Below, in pieces: positions 25,540-32,715 of a stretch of DNA of 64,000 bases. The position numbers and the translations under genes were made by a program. The stretch covers positions 124,001 to 188,000 of the forward strand of contig NZ_JAOQJN010000006.1 of assembly GCF_025567085.1 (NCBI RefSeq), given 5' to 3'. The stretch's first letter is position 1, and the number at the start of each line of letters is the position of its first letter. The stretch is from Bovifimicola ammoniilytica (lineage in GTDB: Bacteria; Bacillota; Clostridia; Lachnospirales; Lachnospiraceae). The notes beneath the pieces were generated by a model. The model was not told the origin of the DNA. It was given only the letters and a program-made list of their open reading frames with translations, and searched no databases.

Positions 25540-25748
25540 TGGTAGAAACTCTCTTGTTTCGTAAAAACTGAATAGAATGAACAAACCAAAGGCGACTAAC
25601 CGTAAAAAGTTGGTCGCTTTTGCTTTGCTCATTTGCAAAGCGGATGTGTCGGAAACGGCATATCCGAAAAGTGGAGAAATCCGATTTGACGAAATTGGAC
25701 TTCTCCATTTTTTTGTGAAAGTCTCCGATGGAGAGTTTCGCAAAAACC
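25540..25748 (+). terminator. Transporter operon terminator region with stacked hairpins
   Basis: Four stem-loops follow the stop: 25589-25600 with 25609-25620; GCTTTGC/GCAAAGC at 25622-25641; a 16-bp stem 25672-25687 with 25692-25707 immediately followed by T7 (25708-25714), a strong intrinsic terminator; and 25717-25726 with 25730-25739. No gene is supported here: the short ORFs come from the stems. Confidence 0.8.
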
Positions 25749-26002
25749 GATGGACTGCAAATGTCGGCAGCTGACGATGTGAAGCAGTTTATCGGGCAGG
25801 AGTACAGAGGGCGGCAAGCCCTTTGTGCATGGGTACAGGGAATGCAATATCCCTGTGCAGGTCAAGGGCGGCAGCCTTGCCCAGTTAAGTGGCGTTTCGC
25901 CACTTAGTACTGGGTATTACTTGTCGCAAAATTGCAGCAAGGATGGCAGCTTCGCTGCCCCTTTCCCCTGCGGGGAAAATCTGAACGGAGGTTAGAAATG
26001 GT
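25749..26002 (+). other. Hairpin-rich region before the MobV relaxase, candidate oriT of the nested element
   Basis: Perfect stems occur at 25837-25856 (CAGGGA/TCCCTG), 25886-25906 (TAAGTGGCG/CGCCACTTA, loop TTT), 25945-25959 (GGCAGC/GCTGCC) and 25962-25978 (TTTCCCC/GGGGAAA, loop TGC). Such a run of inverted repeats directly upstream of a relaxase gene is the usual setting of an oriT. No coding sequence is seen. Confidence 0.55.
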
Positions 26003-27238
26003 TTGAAATTAACAAGACACAACGGTCGCTCCGGCAAGCATGGCACTTACAACCCGAAGCACAATGACCGCACTTTTGATGTGAGCAACAGCGAACACAT
26101 TGACGAAGAACGAGCCAAGCACAATGTCTATTGGGACTGCTTCAACGGCTATCGCACCTTTGCAGAGAAGCAAGTCCAGAGCGAGCTTGCAGACACTTTC
26201 GAGGAAGTGGAGGAACTGTTCTACTCCGCAAAATACGGTGCTTATGTCGAAGCACAGAACGCCAGAAACGATAAGAACAGGCACTCGGAACGCAACCGCA
26301 CCACAACGGATTTGCTTAAAGACAAAAGGACTTGCCCGGAGGAAACCATCTATCAGATCGGAAAGATGGGCGACCATGTTTCGCCTGATGTTCTGCTGAA
26401 AGTCGTGACGGATTTCTTCGTGGAGATGGAACGGCGTTTCGGCTCTCATGTTCACATTCTGGATTGGGCATTACATCTGGATGAAGCGACACCGCACATT
26501 CAAGAACGCCATGTATTCGACTGTGAAAACCGCTACGGCGAGATTTGCCCACAACAGGAAAAGGCACTTGAAGCATTAGGCTTTGAACTGCCAGACCCCA
26601 CCAAGAAGCAAGGCAGACACAACAACCGAAAAATGACTTTCGATTCTGCCTGTCGTGCCATGCTCTTTGATATTGCAAAAAGGCATGGTCTGCATTTGGA
26701 GCAAGAGCCGGAATATGGAGGGCGAGCCTATCTTGAAAAACAGGACTTCATTCTTGCCAAACAAAAAGAGCAGTTGGAGGTACAGGAGCAGAGATTAGAG
26801 GAACTGACTTTGAAAATCGAGGATGTGGAAACGCTGATTGATGATGTTGCCGATATTGCCTATGACAAGGCGGTGGAGGTCGTGACAGATACAGTCAGAG
26901 TGGAAACCCACAAGGAGGACATTCGGCTGATTGAGGAAACAAAGACATGGCTTCAATCGCCGGAACGCAAAGCACCGAAGAAAGAGCGTGACTATGCAAT
27001 CAGCCGTTTGGATGGCGTGATTGGCAAAATCAAAAATGCCATGCAGTCTGCATTGCAGAAAATCCAGTCCAGACTTCTTTCGCCGGAGGTCAAGAAAACG
27101 AGCAAAGAGCAGATTAAGGAAAAGGTCAAGCCCTCCATCCTTGCCAGACTTGAAAGAAACAAGGAACTGGCAAAACAGGAAAATGAAGCGAGACGGAGCG
27201 AACACCGTCCGCACAAAAAACAGAATATGGAGCTTTAA
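26003..27238 (+). CDS. MobV-like relaxase (TnpZ-like mobilization protein)
   Basis: The 411-aa protein has HLDEATPHIQ (His158, Asp160, Glu161, His165), which matches the MobV/Pre motif HxDExTPHxH, after a helical N-terminal domain. A coiled-coil C-terminal half follows (about 250-290) and a basic tail. Tn4451 carries a MobV relaxase (TnpZ) at an equivalent position. It would nick the element's oriT so that it can be moved by conjugation machinery of a helper element. It uses TTG 26003 with GGAGG at 25987-25991; the nearby ATG (25998) hits a stop after one codon. Confidence 0.87.
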   Translation: MKLTRHNGRSGKHGTYNPKHNDRTFDVSNSEHIDEERAKHNVYWDCFNGYRTFAEKQVQSELADTFEEVEELFYSAKYGAYVEAQNARNDKNRHSERNRTTTDLLKDKRTCPEETIYQIGKMGDHVSPDVLLKVVTDFFVEMERRFGSHVHILDWALHLDEATPHIQERHVFDCENRYGEICPQQEKALEALGFELPDPTKKQGRHNNRKMTFDSACRAMLFDIAKRHGLHLEQEPEYGGRAYLEKQDFILAKQKEQLEVQEQRLEELTLKIEDVETLIDDVADIAYDKAVEVVTDTVRVETHKEDIRLIEETKTWLQSPERKAPKKERDYAISRLDGVIGKIKNAMQSALQKIQSRLLSPEVKKTSKEQIKEKVKPSILARLERNKELAKQENEARRSEHRPHKKQNMEL

Positions 27239-27298
27239 GGCACTTGCCATTTTCGATTTGAGAATGACAGGTGCTTTTTCCATTTTGGGAGGTTGATA

Positions 27299-27919
27299 AT
27301 GAATGTATTTGAAGCAGTAAAGCAGTCGGTCACGACAAGGCAGGCGGCAGAGTTTTACGGCTTTCGTGTAAACCGAGCCGGAATGATAGCCTGTCCGTTT
27401 CACAATGACCGCACACCGAGCATGAAAGTGGATAAGCGTTTTCATTGTTTCGGCTGCGGTGCGGATGGGGATGCCGTTGACTTTGTTTCCCGACTGTTTG
27501 AATTGCCGAGCAAAGAAGCCGCTATGAAACTGGCTGACGATTTCGGTATCGCTTATGACCGAAACGGCAAGCCGTCCATCGTGGCAAAAATCCGAGAGCC
27601 TACCGCCAAACAGAAGTTTGAAGCGGAGGAAAAACGGTGCTTTCGTGTGCTGTCCGATTACTTCCACAAGCTCCGAGCGTGGGAAAAGGACTATGCACCG
27701 AAGCAGCCAGAGGACGAATGGCATCCGCTATTTACAGAAGCCTTGAACAAGAGAGATTATATTGAATATCTCCTTGATATTTTGATTGACGGAACACTTG
27801 AAGATAGAAAGGCACTTGTAGCCGAGCAAAGAAACGAGGTGATGAAACTTGAACGAAGATTTGCAGACAGCCGCCAGAGAGGAAATTCGAGACCGATTAG
27901 AACTGACACAGCAAGGTAA
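27299..27919 (+). CDS. CHC2 zinc-finger primase-like protein
   Basis: The 206-aa protein has the DnaG-type zinc finger: CPFHNDRTPSMKVDKRFHCFGCGADGDAVDFV (residues about 30-62), with the C-H...C..C ligands. It has no Toprim catalytic domain, so it is a primase N-terminus only. It may recruit priming to the element or act with the VirE-type helicase that overlaps it by 71 nt in another frame. ATG 27299 is preferred over TTG 27293 for its spacing from GGGAGG. Confidence 0.88.
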   Translation: MNVFEAVKQSVTTRQAAEFYGFRVNRAGMIACPFHNDRTPSMKVDKRFHCFGCGADGDAVDFVSRLFELPSKEAAMKLADDFGIAYDRNGKPSIVAKIREPTAKQKFEAEEKRCFRVLSDYFHKLRAWEKDYAPKQPEDEWHPLFTEALNKRDYIEYLLDILIDGTLEDRKALVAEQRNEVMKLERRFADSRQRGNSRPIRTDTAR

Positions 27920-29201
27920 GCCTGCGAATACCGCCATGAATTACAAGACGGTATTTCAGAATGACCCTCTACTGAAAGGTGCTATCCGCAAAAATCTGTT
28001 GACGGAACGCACCGACATTGTAAAGCCGCTTGGTTGGTATCGTGAAAGCTCCACTCTGACCGATGTGGATATTAAATATCTGCTTCTCTACTTTGAAGAA
28101 CACTACGGCTTGACGGTTGAGAAGAAAATCGAGGATGCCGCATTGGTTATTGCCAACGAAAACCGCTACCACCCTGTCTGCGATTTTCTGAACGGCTTGG
28201 AGTGGGACGGACAGGAACGCATACGCTTTTGTCTGCACCGCTTTCTTGGGTCGGATGCCGATGATTATACCTATGAAGCCTTGAAGCTGTTTCTGCTTGG
28301 GGCAATCAGCCGAGCCTTTAAGCCGGGGTGCAAGTTTGAAGTCATGCTATGCCTTGTCGGAGGGCAAGGAGCCGGAAAGTCCTCTTTCTTCCGTCTGCTT
28401 GCGGTCAAGGACGATTGGTTTACCGATGACCTTAAAAAGCTGGATGATGAAAATGTGTACCGCAAAATGCAAGGGCATTGGATAATCGAGATGTCGGAGA
28501 TGATAGCCACAGCCAATGCAAAGAGTATTGAGGAAATCAAGTCCTTTTTGAGCAGACAGAAAGAGACCTACAAAGTCCCCTATGAGACACATCCGGCAGA
28601 CCGCAAGCGACAATGCGTGTTTGGCGGTTCGTCAAATACTCTGGACTTCCTACCCCTTGACCGCACAGGCAACCGCCGTTTCGTGCCGGTCATGGTTTAC
28701 CCCGAAAGAGCCGAGGTGCATATCCTCGACAATGAGGAAGAATCCAGAGCCTACATTCATCAGATGTGGGCAGAAGCAATGGCGATCTACCGAAGCAGAG
28801 ACTTCAAGCTGCGGTTTAGCCCGACAATGAATGAGTATCTGAAAGCACATCAAAGGGAGTTTATGCCGGAGGACACCAAAGCCGGACAGATACTTGATTA
28901 TCTGGACAGCTACACAGGCAATGCCGTCTGCTCCAAACAGCTTTACAGAGAAGCATTGGGGCATGAGTATGACGAGCCGAAGCAATGGGAACTGCGAGAG
29001 ATAAACGACATTATGAACAATGTTGTCAAAGGTTGGAAGTCTTTCAGCAATCCGAGACACTTCCCGAAGCCGTATCTTCGTCAGAAAGGTTGGGAGCGTG
29101 AGTTGCCCGACAACGGAGAAGCTGACAACGGAGACGGAAGATTTATTCCTCTCTCCGATGCGGAGCTTGAACAGATGGAACTGCCGGAGGGATGGCGATA
29201 G
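27849..29201 (+). CDS. VirE-type (virulence-associated E) SF3-like helicase
   Basis: The 450-aa protein has FLNGLEWDGQERI before the P-loop CLVGGQGAGKSSFFRLLA, then HWIIEMSEM (Walker B-like) and FGGSSNTLDFLPLDRTGNRRFVPV, the standard VirE order. It should act as a replicative ATPase/helicase, in keeping with the CHC2 primase encoded just before. It uses TTG 27849, preceded by GAGGTG, and begins inside the primase gene, suggesting translational coupling. The last 90 nt contain the first copies of a GACAAC repeat. Confidence 0.88.
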   Translation: MNEDLQTAAREEIRDRLELTQQGKPANTAMNYKTVFQNDPLLKGAIRKNLLTERTDIVKPLGWYRESSTLTDVDIKYLLLYFEEHYGLTVEKKIEDAALVIANENRYHPVCDFLNGLEWDGQERIRFCLHRFLGSDADDYTYEALKLFLLGAISRAFKPGCKFEVMLCLVGGQGAGKSSFFRLLAVKDDWFTDDLKKLDDENVYRKMQGHWIIEMSEMIATANAKSIEEIKSFLSRQKETYKVPYETHPADRKRQCVFGGSSNTLDFLPLDRTGNRRFVPVMVYPERAEVHILDNEEESRAYIHQMWAEAMAIYRSRDFKLRFSPTMNEYLKAHQREFMPEDTKAGQILDYLDSYTGNAVCSKQLYREALGHEYDEPKQWELREINDIMNNVVKGWKSFSNPRHFPKPYLRQKGWERELPDNGEADNGDGRFIPLSDAELEQMELPEGWR

Positions 29202-29424
29202 AAAATTGCTATCCTGTTGTCAGCTTGTTGCCGAGCCGGTTGTCAATCCCGTTGTCGGGCAAAATCCGAAAAAGCCTTGTCAAGACTGGACTTTTCTCTC
29301 TCTGACAACCTTGACAACCAAGATTTCAAAGAAAAAGTAAATAGTAAGCAATAAGAGCCGCCCGATAAGATAAAAGGTTTTTGAATGTCCGTTGTCAGGA
29401 CTTCGTTGTCAGCCTTTCCTTGTC
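29109..29424 (+). repeat. Cluster of TTGTC/GACAA repeats behind the helicase gene
   Basis: About eleven copies of GTTGTC, TTGTC or the complement GACAAC occur in 316 bp: + orientation at 29216, 29239, 29251, 29277, 29391, 29405 and 29420; complement at 29109, 29124, 29304 and 29313. Some have longer shared flanks (TGTCGGGCA at 29253 and 29421). The gap 29202-29453 has no gene. The cluster could be iterons for replication by the primase/helicase or binding sites of an element protein. Confidence 0.7.
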
Positions 29425-29453
29425 GGGCATTTTTCATTCACAGGAGGTATTGA

Positions 29454-29642
29454 ATGACAGAAAACAGAAACACAGCAGCACAGACCACCACCCAGCACAC
29501 CGCACCCACCGTCAGAAAGCAGATAAACGGCACGACCTATATCGTCCGTGTCCACTTCAACGAGAACGCCAGAGAGACAATGGAGGACAAAATCAAGCGT
29601 CTGCTTCGCAACGAGATTCAGCAAAATGTAACTTGTTTGTGA
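29454..29642 (+). CDS. tnpW: TnpW-like transposon protein
   Basis: The 62-aa protein reads TVRKQINGTTYIVRVHFNENARETMEDKIKRLLRNEI, the TnpW family signature. It starts after AGGAGG and ends 35 nt from the right end of the nested element. The role is unknown; it occupies the terminal position also in Tn4451-type elements. Confidence 0.85.
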   Translation: MTENRNTAAQTTTQHTAPTVRKQINGTTYIVRVHFNENARETMEDKIKRLLRNEIQQNVTCL

Positions 29643-29677
29643 ATTTGATGAAAAAGTCCTTGACTTTTCGTCTCTGG

Positions 29678-30500
29678 CAAGACTGCGAAGTCGATTTTGA
29701 TATCGGTTGGTGTCCGTCTGGCAGCTTTCAACCTGAAACAGATCGCCAATCTGACCTGTACGGACGAACTGGATTTATACAGTATCGGGGAGAAAAAAGT
29801 AGCACTGTTTTGCTGTATTCCAGATGCGGACACCAGTATGAATTATCTGGTCGGCATGATTTACAGCAATCTGTTTCAGACACTGTATTATGTGGCAGAC
29901 CGGAAGTACGGAGGAAGGCTTCCGATTCCGGTACACTGCATTATGGATGAATGGCCAAACGTAGCATTGCCGGATGACTTTGACAAGATTCTGGCAACCA
30001 TGCGTTCCAGAGGGATTTCCTGCAGTATCATCATCCAGAACATTGCACAGATGAAAGCTTTGTTTAAAGATTCGTATGAGAGCCTTATCGGTAACTGCGA
30101 TGAATTTTTATATCTGGGTGGAAATGAAAAAGAAGGACATAAGTATGTCTCGGAATTATTGGGAAAAGAGACATTGGATACCAATACCTACGGACAGACA
30201 AAAGGGCGTAGCGGCAGCTATTCGGTGAATTATCAGCAGACTGGAAGGGAACTTTTAACACCGGATGAAATACGGCTTTTAGATAACCGCAAAGCGATTT
30301 TGTTTATTCGTGGGGAGCGTCCGATCATGGACGATAAATATGATTTAAAAAAGCATGTGAATTTCAGATACACAGAGGACGGTGGTGCATCGCCTTATGA
30401 TTATGCGAAAACACCACTGGCTCACGACGACCTAAAGATTGACATTAACAGATTAGACGACTACGAACTGCTGTCTACCGAGGACATTCTTGGTGAATAG
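29678..30500 (+). pseudogene. virD4: VirD4/TcpA coupling protein, 3' part
   Basis: From 29678 the frame reads (G)KTAKSILISVGVRLAAFNL and continues through the Walker B region HCIMDEWPN, ATMRSRGISCSIIIQNIAQMKALF (sensor motif) and YGQTKGRSGSYS to DILGE at the C-terminus. These are standard features of the VirD4/TraG family. Together with 15523-16391 it gives an uninterrupted 563-codon frame. A TTG at 29697 could start a separate fragment but no ribosome binding site precedes it. Confidence 0.92.
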
Positions 30501-30530
30501 CAGTTTTTTGATGGATTGGAGTGATGTGTA

Positions 30531-30905
30531 TTGAAGAAACTTCTCACAGGAGAAAAAAATAGAATAAAAAAGAATACAACGAAAAAAATGACAACCCCGA
30601 TGCCGATGGGGAGAAAGCAGAAGAAATGGATGGGGCTTTATATGACACTGGTTCTTATTGCAACCGTAGGGGCAACCACGGTGTTTGCAGCCGGAGATCC
30701 GCTGTCGGTAATCAATAACCTGTCTACATTCATCTTCTCGCTGATTCGTGCCATCGGCTTGATCCTGCTTGGATTTGGAGTGGTGCAGGTAGGACTGTCC
30801 TTGAAAAGCCATGATCCAAGCCAGAGGGCAAATGGATTTCTGACACTGGCCGGAGGCGTGATTATTACGTTCGCCAAAGAAATCCTGGATCTGATCATGG
30901 CGTAA
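30531..30905 (+). CDS. VirB2-like/pilin-like small membrane protein
   Basis: The 124-aa protein has a basic N-terminus, a signal-like hydrophobic segment ending VFAAG (about 40-58) and two more hydrophobic helices (FIFSLIRAIGLILLGFGVVQVG and FLTLAGGVIITFAKEILDLIM). It sits between virD4 and the TrbL/VirB6 gene, where conjugative Firmicutes elements encode a small pilin-like or channel component. It uses TTG 30531 with GGAG 10 nt upstream. The assignment rests on topology and position. Confidence 0.72.
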   Translation: MKKLLTGEKNRIKKNTTKKMTTPMPMGRKQKKWMGLYMTLVLIATVGATTVFAAGDPLSVINNLSTFIFSLIRAIGLILLGFGVVQVGLSLKSHDPSQRANGFLTLAGGVIITFAKEILDLIMA

Positions 30906-30935
30906 GCCTCTTTGAAAAAAGATAGAAGGAAACCG

Positions 30936-30959
30936 CAGGAGTGCCGAAAGGCGCTCCTG
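30936..30959 (+). other. Hairpin with GAAA tetraloop inside the conjugation operon
   Basis: CAGGAGTGCC (30936-30945) pairs with GGCGCTCCTG (30950-30959) through one G-U pair, closing a GNRA-type GAAA loop. No T-run follows. It probably stabilises the upstream mRNA end or adjusts expression between the pilin-like and TrbL genes. Confidence 0.7.
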
Positions 30960-30992
30960 TATTCAAAACCATTTTCTAGGAGGTGAGAATTT

Positions 30993-31835
30993 TTGAGTGA
31001 TAACTGGATTGTACAGAATCTGAACTCGGCACTATCCACATGGAGTGAAAAGATGGCAGAACTTTGGACGCTGCTTACCGAAAATCCGGCAACTTTTAAA
31101 GGCGGCGGTATCTGGCGCATTATGACCAATATCAATGATGCACTGACAGCCATCGCTTATGGACTGCTGGTGCTGTTTTTCGCAGCCGGGATCATCAAAA
31201 CCTGTGGGAGTTTTACGGACCTTAAGAAACCGGAACACGTATTAAAAGCATTTATCCGGTTTGCACTGGCGCAGGGGGCAATCACCTATGGGATGGAGCT
31301 GATGCAGGCACTGTTTTCCATCGTGCAGGGAATCGTGACAACCGTAATGAGCGGCTCCAGTATGGCAGGAAGCGTGACGGAACTGCCGACAGAGATCGTA
31401 GATAAGATCGAAAGTGTGGGAATGCTGGAATCTATCCCATTATGGATCGTGACACTGCTTGGAAGTCTGCTGATCACAGTACTGTCGTTTGTCATGATCC
31501 TGACGGTGTATGGCAGGATGTTCAAGATCTATATGTATACCGCAATCGCCCCGATCCCGATCTCCTCGTTTGCAGGAGAACCTACACAATCCATCGGAAA
31601 GAACTTTCTCCGTTCTTATGTGGGTGTGTGTCTGGAAGGGGCAATTATTGCACTGGCGTGTATTATCTTTTCTGCTTATGCGGCAAGCCCTCCGGCTGTC
31701 GGAGATACAGAGCTGAGTGCAGTTACAATCGTGTGGAACTATGTGGGAGAACTGGTATTTAATTTACTGGTGTTGGTTGGAGCAATTAAGGCATCTGACC
31801 GTATTGTCAGAGAAATGATGGGACTTGGAGGCTAA
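30993..31835 (+). CDS. TrbL/VirB6-family channel protein
   Basis: The 280-aa polytopic protein has hydrophobic spans around 45-70, 90-120, 150-185, 205-235 and 250-270, including LWIVTLLGSLLITVLSFVMILTVYGR and the conserved MFKIYMYTAIAPIPISSF loop typical of TrbL/VirB6-like ICE proteins. It forms part of the inner-membrane channel of the conjugation apparatus. It uses TTG 30993 with a GGAGGTGAG site. Confidence 0.88.
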   Translation: MSDNWIVQNLNSALSTWSEKMAELWTLLTENPATFKGGGIWRIMTNINDALTAIAYGLLVLFFAAGIIKTCGSFTDLKKPEHVLKAFIRFALAQGAITYGMELMQALFSIVQGIVTTVMSGSSMAGSVTELPTEIVDKIESVGMLESIPLWIVTLLGSLLITVLSFVMILTVYGRMFKIYMYTAIAPIPISSFAGEPTQSIGKNFLRSYVGVCLEGAIIALACIIFSAYAASPPAVGDTELSAVTIVWNYVGELVFNLLVLVGAIKASDRIVREMMGLGG

Positions 31836-31839
31836 AAAT

Positions 31840-32199
31840 ATGGATACAAAGAAAACATTAAGATATAACTGGGAATTCGGATGTGAGACAGTAGCGATAC
31901 GAGTGAGCTCTTATCGGAACAATGGAAATTTATATGTAGGACTCTGCCATAAGGAAGGGAGAGAATGGGAAGATTTTGGAGATGTAACCATTAATCTGCC
32001 CTATCAGTTCTTAGAGCCAAATGAGGCTTTTATAACAGGAGATTTTACCAAGGATATGCTTCATTTTATCAAGGAACATAAACTTGGAAAAGTGTTGAAT
32101 GAAACAGGAAGATCAGGATATGCAACCTATCAGAAGGTAGCGTTTGATCTAGCAAGACTTGCGGAATTTGATCCGGAAGGCGTTGCAGAACATTGTTGA
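31840..32199 (+). CDS. DUF4313 protein
   Basis: The 119-aa protein has RVSSYRNNGNLYVGLCHKEG, WEDFGDVTINLPYQFLEPNEAFI and a C-terminal helix, matching the DUF4313 pattern found in ICEs. The function is unknown. ATG 31840 lies 8 nt after the TTGGAGG that overlaps the trbL stop; the track-like start at 31825 would be inside that site. Confidence 0.82.
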   Translation: MDTKKTLRYNWEFGCETVAIRVSSYRNNGNLYVGLCHKEGREWEDFGDVTINLPYQFLEPNEAFITGDFTKDMLHFIKEHKLGKVLNETGRSGYATYQKVAFDLARLAEFDPEGVAEHC

Positions 32200-32274
32200 T
32201 TTGCCGGGATAGAAGTACCAAAAGAAAAACCACAGAAAACGAAGAAACAAAACAGGGGAGAGGAACGATAATTT

Positions 32275-32715
32275 ATGGAAGTAAAGATGAACAAAGAAAT
32301 CAGGGACTATCAGGAATCCATGTTTATGGGACTGGACCTGAGACAATGTGTGTGTTCTGTTCTTGCGATTCTTACAGCAGTCGGAATTTACTTTGGAATG
32401 CGTGATATTACCGGACAGGAAATAACCGGATGGCTGTGTGTGCTTGGTGCTGCTCCATTTGCTGCCTGTGGCTTTTTCAAATATCATGGTATGACAGCCG
32501 AACAGTTTTTATGGGCAGTGATCAAATCCGAATTGCTGTATCCGAAGAAACTGGTGTTTCAGTCGGAAGATATCTACTACTCCTGCATGCAGGAGACCAT
32601 CTCGCTGGGAGAAAAGAATCAAAAGGATGGAGCAGAAATCATAAAAGAGCGGGAGCAAAAAGCAGAAGCAAAACAGAGAAAGAAACGCAAGGGAAGGAGT
32701 GATGCCTTTGATTAA
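32275..32715 (+). CDS. PrgI-family membrane protein
   Basis: The 146-aa protein has two adjacent hydrophobic helices (CVCSVLAILTAVGIYFGM and GWLCVLGAAPFAACGFF) preceded by DYQESMFMGLDLRQ and followed by a basic, coiled C-terminus, the PrgI-family pattern. PrgI proteins sit next to VirB4 in Gram-positive type IV secretion systems and are VirB3-like. It overlaps the virB4 start by 14 nt. Confidence 0.87.
   Translation: MEVKMNKEIRDYQESMFMGLDLRQCVCSVLAILTAVGIYFGMRDITGQEITGWLCVLGAAPFAACGFFKYHGMTAEQFLWAVIKSELLYPKKLVFQSEDIYYSCMQETISLGEKNQKDGAEIIKEREQKAEAKQRKKRKGRSDAFD

Larger units (their letters stand above)
16392..29677 (+). mobile_element. 13.3-kb Tn4451-type mobilizable element inserted in virD4
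   Basis: The element starts with a large serine recombinase and TnpV and ends with TnpW, the gene set of Tn4451/Tn4453-like elements. It also encodes a MobV relaxase, CHC2 primase, VirE helicase and a two-component plus ABC transporter cargo. CTGG occurs at 16388-16391 and again at 29674-29677, exactly at the points where the virD4 frame is lost and resumed. Joining ...CTGG to C at 29678 restores the codon for Gly and the sequence QAAG-KTAKSILIS. Base and codon use inside (frequent GCC, CGA and AAG) differ from the ICE genes around it. The exact crossover dinucleotide within CTGG is not known. Confidence 0.92.

Noticed and set aside
25577..25865. Short ORFs on both strands in the gap before the MobV relaxase
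   Set aside because: They lie across inverted repeats and terminators, lack ribosome binding sites and show no protein-like pattern.
29381..29950. 189-aa ORF across the right junction of the nested element
   Set aside because: It runs out of frame through tnpW and virD4, both of which have conserved products in their own frames.
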